From Thioalkalivibrio paradoxus (GTDB lineage Bacteria > Pseudomonadota > Gammaproteobacteria > Ectothiorhodospirales > Ectothiorhodospiraceae), in NCBI GenBank assembly GCA_011390565.1, contig JAABSC010000001.1:310001-374000 (forward strand): 64,000 nucleotides of DNA, read 5' to 3'. This document shows, piece after piece, positions 18,298 through 27,156 of this stretch; position 1 is the stretch's first letter; every line of letters begins with the position of its first letter. A program made the position numbers and the translations under genes. Under the pieces are notes generated by a model that saw nothing but the letters and a program-made list of their open reading frames with translations, made no database searches and had not been told where the DNA came from.

Positions 18298-20961
18298 ATG
18301 AACGCAAACGCTGACTCGCACGACATCGATCCGCAGGAAACACAGGAGTGGATCGATGCCCTCGAGGCGGTTCTCGAGGCGGATGGCGCGGAGCGCGCGC
18401 ACCAGCTTCTCGAATCCTTGATCGACAAGGCCCGTCGCAGCGGCGCCTACCTGCCCTATTCGGCGAACACCGCCTACGTAAACACGATTCCACCGCACCA
18501 GGAGCCCGTCTTTCCCGGCGACAGCGCGATGGAGCACCGCATCCGTTCCTACATCCGCTGGAACGCGATGGCGATGGTGGTCAAGGCGAACCGGGTATCG
18601 GCGGAGCTCGGCGGCCACATCGCCACCTTTGCCTCGGCAGCCACGCTCTATGACGTGGGCTTCAACCATTTCTGGCGCGCACCTTCGCACGAGCACGGCG
18701 GCGACCTCGTGTTCGTGCAGGGACACTCGGCGCCCGGCATGTATGCGCGCTCCTTCCTCGAGGGGCGTCTGACCGAGGAGCAGTTGGACCACTTCCGGCG
18801 CGAGGTGGACGGCAAGGGTCTGTCCTCGTACCCGCATCCCTGGCTGATGCCGGACTACTGGCAGTTCCCGACGGTGTCCATGGGGCTCGGCCCGATCATG
18901 AGCATCTTCCAGGCGCGGTTCATGAAATACCTGCAGGATCGGGGCCTCGCGAAGACCGACGACCGCAAGGTCTGGAGCTTCGTCGGCGACGGCGAGGTGG
19001 ACGAGCCGGAGACCCTGGGTGCGATCACCCTCGCCTCGCGCGAGAAGCTCGACAATCTGATCTGGGTCGTCAACTGCAACCTGCAGCGTCTCGACGGCCC
19101 CGTGCGTGGCAACGGCAAGATCGTGCAGGAGCTCGAGGCGATCTTCCGCGGCGCCGGCTGGAACGTGATCAAGGTCCTGTGGGGCCGTTACTGGGATCCG
19201 CTGCTGGCGCGCGACAAGGACGGGCTGCTGCAGCGGCGCATGATGGAGGCCGTCGACGGCGACTACCAGAACTACAAGTCCCGCGACGGCGCCTACGTGC
19301 GCGAGCATTTCTTCGGCAAGTACCCGGAGCTGAAGGCGATGGTCGCCAACATGTCCGACGAGGACATCTGGCGCCTGAACCGGGGCGGTCACGACCCGGT
19401 GAAGGTCTACGCCGCCTACAAGGCCGCGGCCGAGCACGCCGACCAGCCCACCGTGATCCTGGCGCACACCGTGAAGGGCTACGGCATGGGTACGGCGGGC
19501 GAGGCACAGAACCGCACCCACAGCCAGAAGAAGCTCGATGTGGAAGACATGAAGGCCTTCCGCAACCGGTTCGATATCCCGCTGTCCGATGCCCAGATCG
19601 AGGCGGCCGAGTACATCCGGCCCAAGCCGGATACCCCGGAGATGAAATACATGCTCGAGCGCCGCCAGTCGCTGGGCGGCTTCCTGCCGGTGCGCCGGCC
19701 GCTGGCCGCACCGCTGGAGGTGCCGGACCTCGAGGCCTTCGGCCCGCTGCTGGAGTCCAGCGGCGAGCGCGAGATGTCGACCACGATGGCTTTCGTGCGC
19801 CTGCTGACGCTGCTGGCGCGCGACAAGAAGATCGGCCGCTACGTGGTGCCGATCGTTCCGGACGAGGCGCGGACCTTCGGGATGGAGGGACTGTTCCGGC
19901 AGCTCGGTATCTACTCCTCGGTGGGGCAGCTCTACCAGCCGCAGGACCGCGAGCAAGTGATGTACTACAAGGAGGACAAGAAGGGCCAGATCCTGGAGGA
20001 GGGCATCAACGAGGCGGGCGCAATGTCGTCCTGGATCGCCGCCGCCACCTCGTACTCCACGCACGGCGTCGCGACGGTGCCCTTCTACATCTATTACTCG
20101 ATGTTCGGCTTCCAGCGCGTCGGCGACCTGATCTGGGCCGCCGGCGACATGCAGGCCCGGGGTTTTCTGATCGGCGGTACGGCCGGGCGCACGACGCTGG
20201 CGGGCGAGGGCCTGCAGCACCAGGACGGGCACAGCCTGTTGATGGCCGCGAACGTGCCCAACTGCATCTCCTACGACCCCACCTTCGCCTACGAACTCGC
20301 GGTGATCGTGCACAGCGGGTTGCAGCGCATGTACGTGGATCAGCAGAGGGTCTTCTACTACATCACCACGATGAACGAAAACTACGCACAGCCGGCGATG
20401 CCGAAGGATGCCGAGAAGGGCATCGTGCGCGGTCTCTACAAGTTCGCATCCGCGGGCCGACGCAAGAAGCAGGTCCGTCTGCTCGGATCGGGCACCATCC
20501 TGCGCGAGGTGATCGCCGCCGCGGAGCTGCTCGACAAGGACTTCAGTGTCTCGTCCGAGATCTGGAGCGCGACGAGCTTCAATGAGCTGGCGCGCGACGG
20601 TCGCGACTGTGAGCGCGAGGCGATGCTGAAGCCCAAGGCCAAGCCGCCGGTCCCCTGGGTCACGCAGTGTCTGTCCGGTTCATCGGCGCCGGTGATCGCG
20701 GCGACGGACTACGTGAAGGCCCACGCGGATCAGATCCGCGCCTGGGTGCCGGGTCCTTATCGCGTGCTCGGAACCGATGGTTTCGGGCGTTCGGATACCC
20801 GGGCGGCACTGCGACGGCACTTCGAGGTCGACCGTCACTTCATTGCCGTCGCCGCGCTTCGATCCCTGGTCGAGGCCGGCGAGGTGGAGGCATCGGTGGT
20901 CACCGACGCCATCGCCAGGTACGGGATCGACACCAACCGTCCCAATCCCCTTCAGGCCTGA
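18298..20961 (+). CDS. aceE: Pyruvate dehydrogenase E1 component (homodimeric)
   Basis: AceE is the thiamine-diphosphate-dependent E1 of the pyruvate dehydrogenase complex, decarboxylating pyruvate and acetylating the lipoyl group on E2. It is the single-chain, homodimeric type (887 aa). The ThDP/Mg motif GDGEVDEPET...NCNLQRLDGPVRGN is present, as are the conserved GYGMGTAGEAQNRTH loop and the C-terminal AATDYVKAHADQIRAW region. aceF begins 35 bp downstream and lpdA follows, giving a complete PDH operon. A promoter-like pair lies upstream. Confidence 0.97.
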   Translation: MNANADSHDIDPQETQEWIDALEAVLEADGAERAHQLLESLIDKARRSGAYLPYSANTAYVNTIPPHQEPVFPGDSAMEHRIRSYIRWNAMAMVVKANRVSAELGGHIATFASAATLYDVGFNHFWRAPSHEHGGDLVFVQGHSAPGMYARSFLEGRLTEEQLDHFRREVDGKGLSSYPHPWLMPDYWQFPTVSMGLGPIMSIFQARFMKYLQDRGLAKTDDRKVWSFVGDGEVDEPETLGAITLASREKLDNLIWVVNCNLQRLDGPVRGNGKIVQELEAIFRGAGWNVIKVLWGRYWDPLLARDKDGLLQRRMMEAVDGDYQNYKSRDGAYVREHFFGKYPELKAMVANMSDEDIWRLNRGGHDPVKVYAAYKAAAEHADQPTVILAHTVKGYGMGTAGEAQNRTHSQKKLDVEDMKAFRNRFDIPLSDAQIEAAEYIRPKPDTPEMKYMLERRQSLGGFLPVRRPLAAPLEVPDLEAFGPLLESSGEREMSTTMAFVRLLTLLARDKKIGRYVVPIVPDEARTFGMEGLFRQLGIYSSVGQLYQPQDREQVMYYKEDKKGQILEEGINEAGAMSSWIAAATSYSTHGVATVPFYIYYSMFGFQRVGDLIWAAGDMQARGFLIGGTAGRTTLAGEGLQHQDGHSLLMAANVPNCISYDPTFAYELAVIVHSGLQRMYVDQQRVFYYITTMNENYAQPAMPKDAEKGIVRGLYKFASAGRRKKQVRLLGSGTILREVIAAAELLDKDFSVSSEIWSATSFNELARDGRDCEREAMLKPKAKPPVPWVTQCLSGSSAPVIAATDYVKAHADQIRAWVPGPYRVLGTDGFGRSDTRAALRRHFEVDRHFIAVAALRSLVEAGEVEASVVTDAIARYGIDTNRPNPLQA

Positions 20962-20996
20962 GACGGTCGCTGCCGTTCCCCCAGCCAGGAGCTGAC

Positions 20997-22331
20997 ATGA
21001 GCGAGATCATTACCGTGGATGTCCCCGACATCGGCGATTTCAAGGATGTGGAAATCATCGAGGTGCTGGTCGGGATCGGTGACGAGGTGGCCCCCGAGGA
21101 TCCCCTGATCACCCTGGAATCGGACAAGGCCTCGATCGAGATTCCCGCACCACAGGGTGGCGTGGTTCGAAAACTGACGGTCAAGGTGGGCGACCGCGTC
21201 TCCGAAGGCGATGCAATCCTGGAGTTGGAAGCGGCGTCTGGGGGTGGAAAGGCGCCGGAGCCCGAACAGGCCGCGGACAGCGGCGCCAAGACGGAGGAAA
21301 AGCAACCGGCGCCGGACAAGGCTGAATCGAAGTCGAAGCCCGAGTCAAAGGGTGGTGCCGAGCCGCCGTCACGGGCAGCGCCCGCAGAGGGGCTACGCCC
21401 TTCGCCGACGGCGCATATCGCCGACGAAAAGGCCTTCCGCAAGGCCCATGCTTCGCCCGCCATCCGCCGGTTCGCACGCGAACTGGGCGTCGACCTCGCC
21501 AAGGTCGACGGCAGCGGTCGCAAGAAACGCATTCTGCGCGAGGACGTGCAGGGCTTCGTCAAGCGGGCGCTCAGCCAGCCCGGTGGCTCGGCCCTGGGCG
21601 TCGAACCGATGCCCGAGATCGATTACAGCGAGTTCGGTCCGATCGAGACCCAGGCGCTGACCAAGATCAACAAGCTCACGGGCAAGAACCTGCACCGCAA
21701 CTGGGTGACCGTGCCGCACGTGACCCAGTTCGACGAGGCGGATATCACCGAACTCGAGGACTTCCGCAAGTCGCTGAAGGACGAGTACGAGAAGAAGGGC
21801 GTCAAGGTCACCTTCCTGCCGTTCCTGATGAAGGCCGTGGTGTCCGTCCTCAAGCAGTATCCGCGCTTCAATGCCTCGCTCGACGCGACCGGGGAGAACC
21901 TGATCATCAAGAAGTACTACAACCTGGGCGTGGCGGTCGATACGCCCGACGGGCTGGTGGTGCCGGTGGTGCGCGACGTCGACCGCAAGAGCCTGGTCGA
22001 CCTGGCCGCCGAACTGATGGATCTGTCGAAGCGTGCCCGCGAGCGCAAGCTGAAGACGAAGGACATGCAGGGTGGCTGTCTGACCATCTCCAGCCTCGGC
22101 GGAATCGGCGGCACCCAGTTCACGCCGATCGTGAACGCACCGGAGGTGGCGATCCTCGGCGTGGCGCGCTCCTCGATCCGCCCGGTGTGGACCGGAGAGG
22201 CCTTCGAGCCGCGTCTGATCCTGCCCCTCGCGCTGTCCTACGACCACCGCGTGATCGACGGTGCGCTGGGTGCCCGCTTCACCTCGGCGCTGTCGGGACT
22301 TCTGTCCGACATGCGCCGGATGCTGCTCTAG
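20997..22331 (+). CDS. aceF: Dihydrolipoamide acetyltransferase (PDH E2)
   Basis: AceF forms the core of the PDH complex and transfers the acetyl group to CoA. This copy (444 aa) has one N-terminal lipoyl domain with the lipoylated lysine in ESDKASIEIPAP. An Ala/Pro/Lys-rich linker follows (about residues 85-140), then the E1/E3-binding domain (ASPAIRRFARELGVDL). The catalytic domain ends in SYDHRVIDGALGARF, carrying the active-site His-x3-Asp-Gly. E. coli AceF has three lipoyl domains. Here the downstream lpdA carries an additional one. Confidence 0.97.
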   Translation: MSEIITVDVPDIGDFKDVEIIEVLVGIGDEVAPEDPLITLESDKASIEIPAPQGGVVRKLTVKVGDRVSEGDAILELEAASGGGKAPEPEQAADSGAKTEEKQPAPDKAESKSKPESKGGAEPPSRAAPAEGLRPSPTAHIADEKAFRKAHASPAIRRFARELGVDLAKVDGSGRKKRILREDVQGFVKRALSQPGGSALGVEPMPEIDYSEFGPIETQALTKINKLTGKNLHRNWVTVPHVTQFDEADITELEDFRKSLKDEYEKKGVKVTFLPFLMKAVVSVLKQYPRFNASLDATGENLIIKKYYNLGVAVDTPDGLVVPVVRDVDRKSLVDLAAELMDLSKRARERKLKTKDMQGGCLTISSLGGIGGTQFTPIVNAPEVAILGVARSSIRPVWTGEAFEPRLILPLALSYDHRVIDGALGARFTSALSGLLSDMRRMLL

Positions 22332-22418
22332 TTCCATGCGGGAAGTTGCGAAGCGGGTTTCCGAGCCCTGTCCTGTCCATGACGGTTCGCGTTGCGAATT
22401 CCAACCTGGAGTCGTCCG

Positions 22419-24194
22419 ATGAGCAACATCACCACCATCAAGGTCCCCGATATCGGTGATTTCAAGGACGTGGAGATCATCGAGGTGCTGGTGCACCCCG
22501 GTGATGCCATCGCCCCCGAAGACCCGATGATCACGCTGGAGTCCGAAAAGGCGAGCATGGACATCCCGGCACCCGCGGCGGGTACCGTCAAGAAGATGTA
22601 TGTGAAGGTCGGTGACCGTATTACGGAGGGTGATCCGATTCTCGATCTGGAGACCTCCGGGGAGTCTTCGACCGAGAAGGGCGGCAACGACGAGCTGGCC
22701 GCCCCTGAGAAAAAGGAAGACGCCGGCAAGACCGGGCAGGCCGAAGCGACGCCCGAGGCGAAACGGTTTTCCGGCGACACGGATCTGCAGTGCCAGGTGC
22801 TGGTGCTGGGCTCCGGTCCCGGCGGCTACACGGCGGCCTTCCGGGCGGCCGATCTGGGCCTCGACGTGATCATGGTCGAGCGCTACGCCGAGATCGGCGG
22901 CGTCTGCCTGAACGTCGGCTGCATCCCCTCCAAGGCCCTGCTGCACGCCGCCGAAGTGATCGAGGAGGCCGAACGCTTCGCCGAATTCGGCATCGACTTC
23001 GGTAAACCGAAGATCGAGATCGAGGGGCTGAGGAAGTACAAGTCCGGCACGGTCGGAAAACTGACCAAGGGTCTGCAACACCTGGCCAAGCAGCGCAAGG
23101 TGCGGGTGGTGCAGGGTGTCGGCGGTTTCGCCGGTGCGCACGAACTCGCGGTCGAGGGGCCGGACGGCAAGCAGGTCATCGGCTTCGAGCACGCGATCAT
23201 CGCCGCCGGATCGAAGGTCGTGCGTCTGCCCGGTTTCCCCTGGGACGACCCGCGGGTGATGGATTCCACCGGCGCCCTGGAGCTCGAGGACATCCCGAAG
23301 CGTCTGCTGGTCGTCGGCGGCGGCATCATCGGGCTGGAGATGGCCTGCGTCTACGACGCGCTGGGTTCGAAGGTGACCGTGATCGAGCTCTCCGACACGC
23401 TGATGCCCGGCGCCGACCGCGACCTGGTGCGACCGCTGGAGAAGCGCATCCGCAAGCGCTACGAGAACATCTTCCTGAACAGCAAGGTGGCCGAGGCCAA
23501 GGCGGGCAAGAAGGGCATTGAGGTGCGCTTCGAGGGCGACGCCAAGGACCTGCCGGAGACGGACGTCTTCGACCGCGTGCTGGTCGCGGTGGGGCGCAGC
23601 CCGAACGGCAAGGACGTCGCGGCGGACGCGGCCGGCGTCCGGGTCACCGACCGCGGATTCATCGAGGTCGACAGCCAGATGCGTACCAATGTCGAGCACA
23701 TCTTCGCGATCGGCGACGTGGTCGGGCAGCCGATGCTGGCGCACAAGGCCACCCATGAGGGCAAGGTTGCCGCCGAGGTCATCGCCGGGCAGAAGGTCCA
23801 CTTCGATGCCCGCGCCATTCCCTCGGTCGCCTACACCCATCCCGAGGTGGCCTGGATGGGCGTGACCGAGGAGCAGGCCAAGCGCGACGGCATCGAATAT
23901 ACCAAGGGCGTCTTCCCCTGGGCCGCATCCGGCCGAGCCCTGGCGCTGGGCGCCGACGACGGCATGACCAAGCTGCTGTTCGACGGCGACGGTCGGGTGA
24001 TTGGCGCGGGCATCGTCGGGCCGCTGGCCGGCGACCTGATCTCGGAAGCCATGCTCGCGCTGGAGATGGGCGCCGACATGGAGGACATCGGCCTGACCGT
24101 ACACCCGCACCCGACGCTGTCCGAGACCGTGGCCTTCGCCGCCGAGGTCGCGCACGGTTCGATCACCGACATCCTGCCGCCTCGGAAGCGGTGA
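22419..24194 (+). CDS. lpdA: Dihydrolipoamide dehydrogenase with N-terminal lipoyl domain
   Basis: LpdA (E3) reoxidises dihydrolipoamide using FAD and NAD+. Unlike the common ~475-aa form, this one is 591 aa because a lipoyl domain is fused at the N-terminus; its lysine is in ESEKASMDIPAP, about 45 residues in. A Lys/Glu/Ala-rich linker follows, then the FAD motif GSGPGGYTAAFRAADLG and the redox disulfide GGVCLNVGCIPSKALLH. The NAD motif is VVGGGIIGLEMA, and the C-terminal interface motif is HPHPTLSE with its catalytic His. The gene follows aceF and clearly serves the PDH complex. Such fusions are known in other bacteria. Confidence 0.96.
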   Translation: MSNITTIKVPDIGDFKDVEIIEVLVHPGDAIAPEDPMITLESEKASMDIPAPAAGTVKKMYVKVGDRITEGDPILDLETSGESSTEKGGNDELAAPEKKEDAGKTGQAEATPEAKRFSGDTDLQCQVLVLGSGPGGYTAAFRAADLGLDVIMVERYAEIGGVCLNVGCIPSKALLHAAEVIEEAERFAEFGIDFGKPKIEIEGLRKYKSGTVGKLTKGLQHLAKQRKVRVVQGVGGFAGAHELAVEGPDGKQVIGFEHAIIAAGSKVVRLPGFPWDDPRVMDSTGALELEDIPKRLLVVGGGIIGLEMACVYDALGSKVTVIELSDTLMPGADRDLVRPLEKRIRKRYENIFLNSKVAEAKAGKKGIEVRFEGDAKDLPETDVFDRVLVAVGRSPNGKDVAADAAGVRVTDRGFIEVDSQMRTNVEHIFAIGDVVGQPMLAHKATHEGKVAAEVIAGQKVHFDARAIPSVAYTHPEVAWMGVTEEQAKRDGIEYTKGVFPWAASGRALALGADDGMTKLLFDGDGRVIGAGIVGPLAGDLISEAMLALEMGADMEDIGLTVHPHPTLSETVAFAAEVAHGSITDILPPRKR

Positions 24195-24237
24195 CTTGGG
24201 GGAGGCGGGGGCCGTGCGTGGTTTAATGCCGTGCATG

Positions 24238-24347
24238 GCCGGGACTGGGGTGGACGTGGTCAGGGCACGCTCAAGCCGTCCATGGGCGCTCGATGGCGGC
24301 CATCCATGGCCGCCAACGGCCCTGACCACGTCCACCCCAGTCCCGGC
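24238..24347. repeat. 110-bp palindromic element with 29-bp perfect arms
   Basis: The left arm (24238-24266) is the exact reverse complement of the right arm (24319-24347), 29 of 29 bases. The 52-nt centre holds a second, nested inverted repeat (24295-24303 and 24306-24314, nine of nine). It fills most of the 292-bp gap between lpdA and argG. As RNA it would form a very stable cruciform-like hairpin. It has no U-run, so it is not a textbook terminator. A MITE- or REP-like element is the best description. Confidence 0.9.
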
Positions 24348-24486
24348 TTCCGGTCTCTCGGAGCGCGAGCCTAGGCGCGCTGCCGCCGGGGCCCACCACC
24401 CTGCGGCGTGGTTATAACCCCAGGGCTCATTGCCACCACGAACAGTACAATGAACAATCGACGAGTATCGGAAAAGGATTGAAAGA

Positions 24487-25713
24487 ATGAGTGCCAAGAT
24501 TTCCCGCGTCGTGCTGGCCTACTCCGGCGGGTTGGATACGTCCGTGATCCTGAAGTGGCTGCAGGACAAGTATGGCTGCGAGGTGATCACCTTCACCGCC
24601 GACCTGGGCCAGGGCGAGGAGGTCGAGCCGGCCCGGGCCAAGGCCGAGGCGATGGGGGTGAAGCAGATCTACATCGAGGATCTGCGCGAGGAGTTCGTGC
24701 GCGATTATGTGTTCCCGATGTTCCGCGCCAACACGCTGTACGAAGGCGAATATCTGCTGGGCACATCCATTGCGCGGCCGCTGATTGCACGTCGATTGGT
24801 GGAGATCGCGAACGAAACCGGGGCCGACGCCATTGCGCACGGGGCGACCGGCAAGGGCAACGACCAGGTCCGCTTCGAGCTGGGCGCCTACGCGCTCAAG
24901 CCCGGGATCCAGGTCATCGCACCCTGGCGGGAGTGGGACCTGACGTCGCGCGAGCGCCTGATGGCCTACGCAAAGGAGCATGACATCCCTGTCGACTTCG
25001 CGAAGCAGGGGAAGAAATCGCCGTATTCCATGGATGCCAACCTGCTGCACATCTCGTACGAGGGTGGGCCGCTGGAAGACCCCTGGACCGAGGCCGAGGA
25101 GGACATGTGGCGCTGGACGGTCTCCCCCGAGCGGGCGCCCGACGAATCGTCCGTCCTGGAGATCGGGTTCGAATGCGGCGACCCGGTGAGCCTGAACGGC
25201 GTGGCGCTGAGCCCGGGGCAACTGCTGGCCGAGCTGAACCGGATCGGCGGGGAGAACGGCATCGGGCGCCTGGACCTGGTCGAGAACCGATACGTCGGTA
25301 TGAAGTCCCGCGGCTGTTACGAAACCCCCGGCGGCACGATTCTCCTGAGGGCGCGCCGGGCGCTGGAATCCCTGACGCTGGACCGCGAGGTGGCTCACCT
25401 GAAGGACGAGCTGATGCCGCGCTATGCCAGCCTCATCTACAACGGCTACTGGTGGAGCCCGGAGCGGCGCATGCTGCAGGCCGCGATCGACCAGACCCAG
25501 TCGGTGGTCAACGGTTCGGTGCGCCTGCGCCTGTACAAGGGGAATGTCATCGTGGCCGGGCGGCGGTCGGAATCGGACAGCCTGTTCGACGACGCGATCG
25601 CCACCTTCGAGGAGGATGCCGGTGCCTTCGACCAGAAGGACGCCGCGGGCTTCATCAAGCTCAACGCGCTGCGGCTGCGCATCGCGGCCGGGCGCAACCG
25701 GTCTCAGGTCTGA
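24487..25713 (+). CDS. argG: Argininosuccinate synthase
   Basis: ArgG joins citrulline and aspartate with ATP to form argininosuccinate in arginine synthesis. The N-terminal PP-motif [16 protein letters not shown] binds ATP. The citrulline/aspartate-binding stretch [16 protein letters not shown] is conserved, and the length (408 aa) is normal. A TACAAT (-10-like, 24446-24451) lies upstream without a convincing -35, and no ARG box is obvious. The gene stands alone, not in an arg cluster, with the palindromic element upstream. Confidence 0.97.
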   Translation: MSAKISRVVLAYSGGLDTSVILKWLQDKYGCEVITFTADLGQGEEVEPARAKAEAMGVKQIYIEDLREEFVRDYVFPMFRANTLYEGEYLLGTSIARPLIARRLVEIANETGADAIAHGATGKGNDQVRFELGAYALKPGIQVIAPWREWDLTSRERLMAYAKEHDIPVDFAKQGKKSPYSMDANLLHISYEGGPLEDPWTEAEEDMWRWTVSPERAPDESSVLEIGFECGDPVSLNGVALSPGQLLAELNRIGGENGIGRLDLVENRYVGMKSRGCYETPGGTILLRARRALESLTLDREVAHLKDELMPRYASLIYNGYWWSPERRMLQAAIDQTQSVVNGSVRLRLYKGNVIVAGRRSESDSLFDDAIATFEEDAGAFDQKDAAGFIKLNALRLRIAAGRNRSQV

Positions 25714-25843
25714 GTCAGCCGGCCGGCCCCGTGATCCACCCGGTCTTGCCGGGCACTTCCGGAAAGGATGTCGCGAACTCGCATATGGACAAAATTTCCC
25801 GCAGGCTTGGACTTTTCCGGCAATGATCGAGGTCTCCATCACC

Positions 25844-26632
25844 ATGCGACTGCGTGACGTCCTGCTGCGCCTGTTCGTGGCCATTGCGGTCTCGACCCTC
25901 GTCGGCTGTGCCACGGTGCCGAGCGAGGACCGGCATCCCTCCGACCCGTTCGAGCGCTACAACCGCGCGGTGTTCACCTTCAATGACGGTCTCGATCGTG
26001 CCATCCTGAAACCGACCGCCGAGGCCTACTCGGAGTTGCCACAGCCGGTGCGCACGGGTGTCGGCAACTTTTTCTCGAACTTCGACGACGTTCGGGTGGC
26101 GTTCAACAATGTGCTTCAGGGCAAGTTCCACGATGCCGCTTCCGACGTGTCCCGGGTGCTGTTCAATACCAGCTTCGGCCTGCTCGGCCTGATCGACGTC
26201 GCCAGCCCGATGGGGCTGGCCAAAAACAACGAGGACTTCGGGCAGACTCTGGGTCATTGGGGCCTGCCCGCCGGACCGTATCTCCAGATTCCGTTTCTGG
26301 GTCCCAGCACAGCGCGGGATGCGCCCGCCCTGGTCGTCGATTTCTACACGAATCCCCGCAACTACACGATTGGCGGTCAGCGGGAGCTTCGAGACTACTG
26401 GGTGCCGCTGGCGCTGCTCGACATCGTGGATACCCGGGCCGGTCTGCTCTCGACGGAAGCGGCCCTGGCCGCCCTGTCCGATGACCGCTACGTCGCTTTG
26501 CGTGATCTCTGGCTGCAGAGGCGGGATTTTCTCGTGCGTGATGGCGAGGCTGCCGGCGATGACGAGTGGTTGGACGAGTTGGACGAGCTGGAGGCGTTGG
26601 AGGCCCTGGAGCGGGAGGAAGCCGCGCAGTGA
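25844..26632 (+). CDS. mlaA: Phospholipid-transport outer-membrane lipoprotein MlaA (VacJ)
   Basis: MlaA sits in the outer membrane with porins and removes mislocalised phospholipids from the outer leaflet, passing them to MlaC. The signal peptide ends in the lipobox LVGC (Cys22). The mature start DPFERYNRAVFTFND and the LGHWGLPAGPYLQIPFLGPST region are hallmarks. A GAGGT at 25829-25833 supports ATG 25844 over the in-frame ATG 25823. The C-terminus ends in a Glu/Leu-rich acidic tail (DELDELEALEALE). The inner-membrane part of the pathway, mlaFEDCB, lies at 42420-45527. Confidence 0.94.
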   Translation: MRLRDVLLRLFVAIAVSTLVGCATVPSEDRHPSDPFERYNRAVFTFNDGLDRAILKPTAEAYSELPQPVRTGVGNFFSNFDDVRVAFNNVLQGKFHDAASDVSRVLFNTSFGLLGLIDVASPMGLAKNNEDFGQTLGHWGLPAGPYLQIPFLGPSTARDAPALVVDFYTNPRNYTIGGQRELRDYWVPLALLDIVDTRAGLLSTEAALAALSDDRYVALRDLWLQRRDFLVRDGEAAGDDEWLDELDELEALEALEREEAAQ

Positions 26633-27156
26633 GCCTCGCGACGGTCATGCCGATGCTGGAGATCCTCGTCCTCCGGAGGGGGCCGCAGGATCTGCCGGCT
26701 GGTCATCCCGTGCTGGGATTCTGGATGGGGGCGTCGCTCTTTTCCGGGGTGCTGGTGGCCGGCCCGCAGCACGGGTTCACGGCCAGCCTGCTGCTGGGGG
26801 GGCTCGACCTGCTGGTGCTCTACCTGTTCGTCGTGGCGCTGCTCCGGGTCAAGGGGTTGTCCGCCGGGCGATGGCTGCAGACCTATACGGCGTTGGTGGG
26901 TGTCAGCGCAGTGCTCGGTCTGGTCATGAGTGCACTCCTTTGGGTGGTTCCACCTGATTTCGAGAATGGCACTGTCTCGACGCCTGCCATGTTGCTCTAT
27001 CTCGGTCTGGTGGTCTGGCTGCTGCTCGCGTTCGGCCACATTCTCCAGAAGGCCCTGGACCTCGACTTGCGTATGACCGGCGTGGCCATTGCCCTCGGCT
27101 TTCTGATTCTCTCCAGCGTGGTCACCCAGTTGACCCTTGGTTGGCTGGCCGCATGA
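26629..27156 (+). CDS. Uncharacterised four-helix inner-membrane protein
   Basis: I do not recognise the family. Starting at GTG 26629, which overlaps the mlaA stop (GTGA), it encodes 175 aa. Four hydrophobic segments are visible, roughly residues 27-48, 50-70, 83-108 and 118-140, plus a further hydrophobic C-terminus. There is no signal peptide or recognisable catalytic motif. It overlaps mpl by 4 bp (ATGA), so it is translated as part of the mlaA-mpl transcript. The context suggests an envelope-related role, but that is only guilt by association. Confidence 0.75.
   Translation: MSLATVMPMLEILVLRRGPQDLPAGHPVLGFWMGASLFSGVLVAGPQHGFTASLLLGGLDLLVLYLFVVALLRVKGLSAGRWLQTYTALVGVSAVLGLVMSALLWVVPPDFENGTVSTPAMLLYLGLVVWLLLAFGHILQKALDLDLRMTGVAIALGFLILSSVVTQLTLGWLAA

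Noticed and set aside
18292..20313. A 673-codon minus-strand open frame opposite aceE
   Set aside because: It is the mirror of a fully conserved aceE and has a composition typical of antisense frames.
24196..24417. A 73-codon frame through the palindromic element
   Set aside because: It translates the inverted repeat and is better explained as non-coding.
24421..24486. An ARG box and promoter ahead of argG
   Set aside because: The best candidate sequence lacks the right half of the ARG-box palindrome, and the TACAAT has no properly spaced -35.
21393..24497. A 1034-codon open frame on the minus strand opposite aceF and lpdA
   Set aside because: Third-position GC bias leaves long open antisense frames in high-GC genes. 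The + strand encodes complete AceF and LpdA with all motifs, and the antisense product is low-complexity His/Arg/Gly-rich with no family signature.
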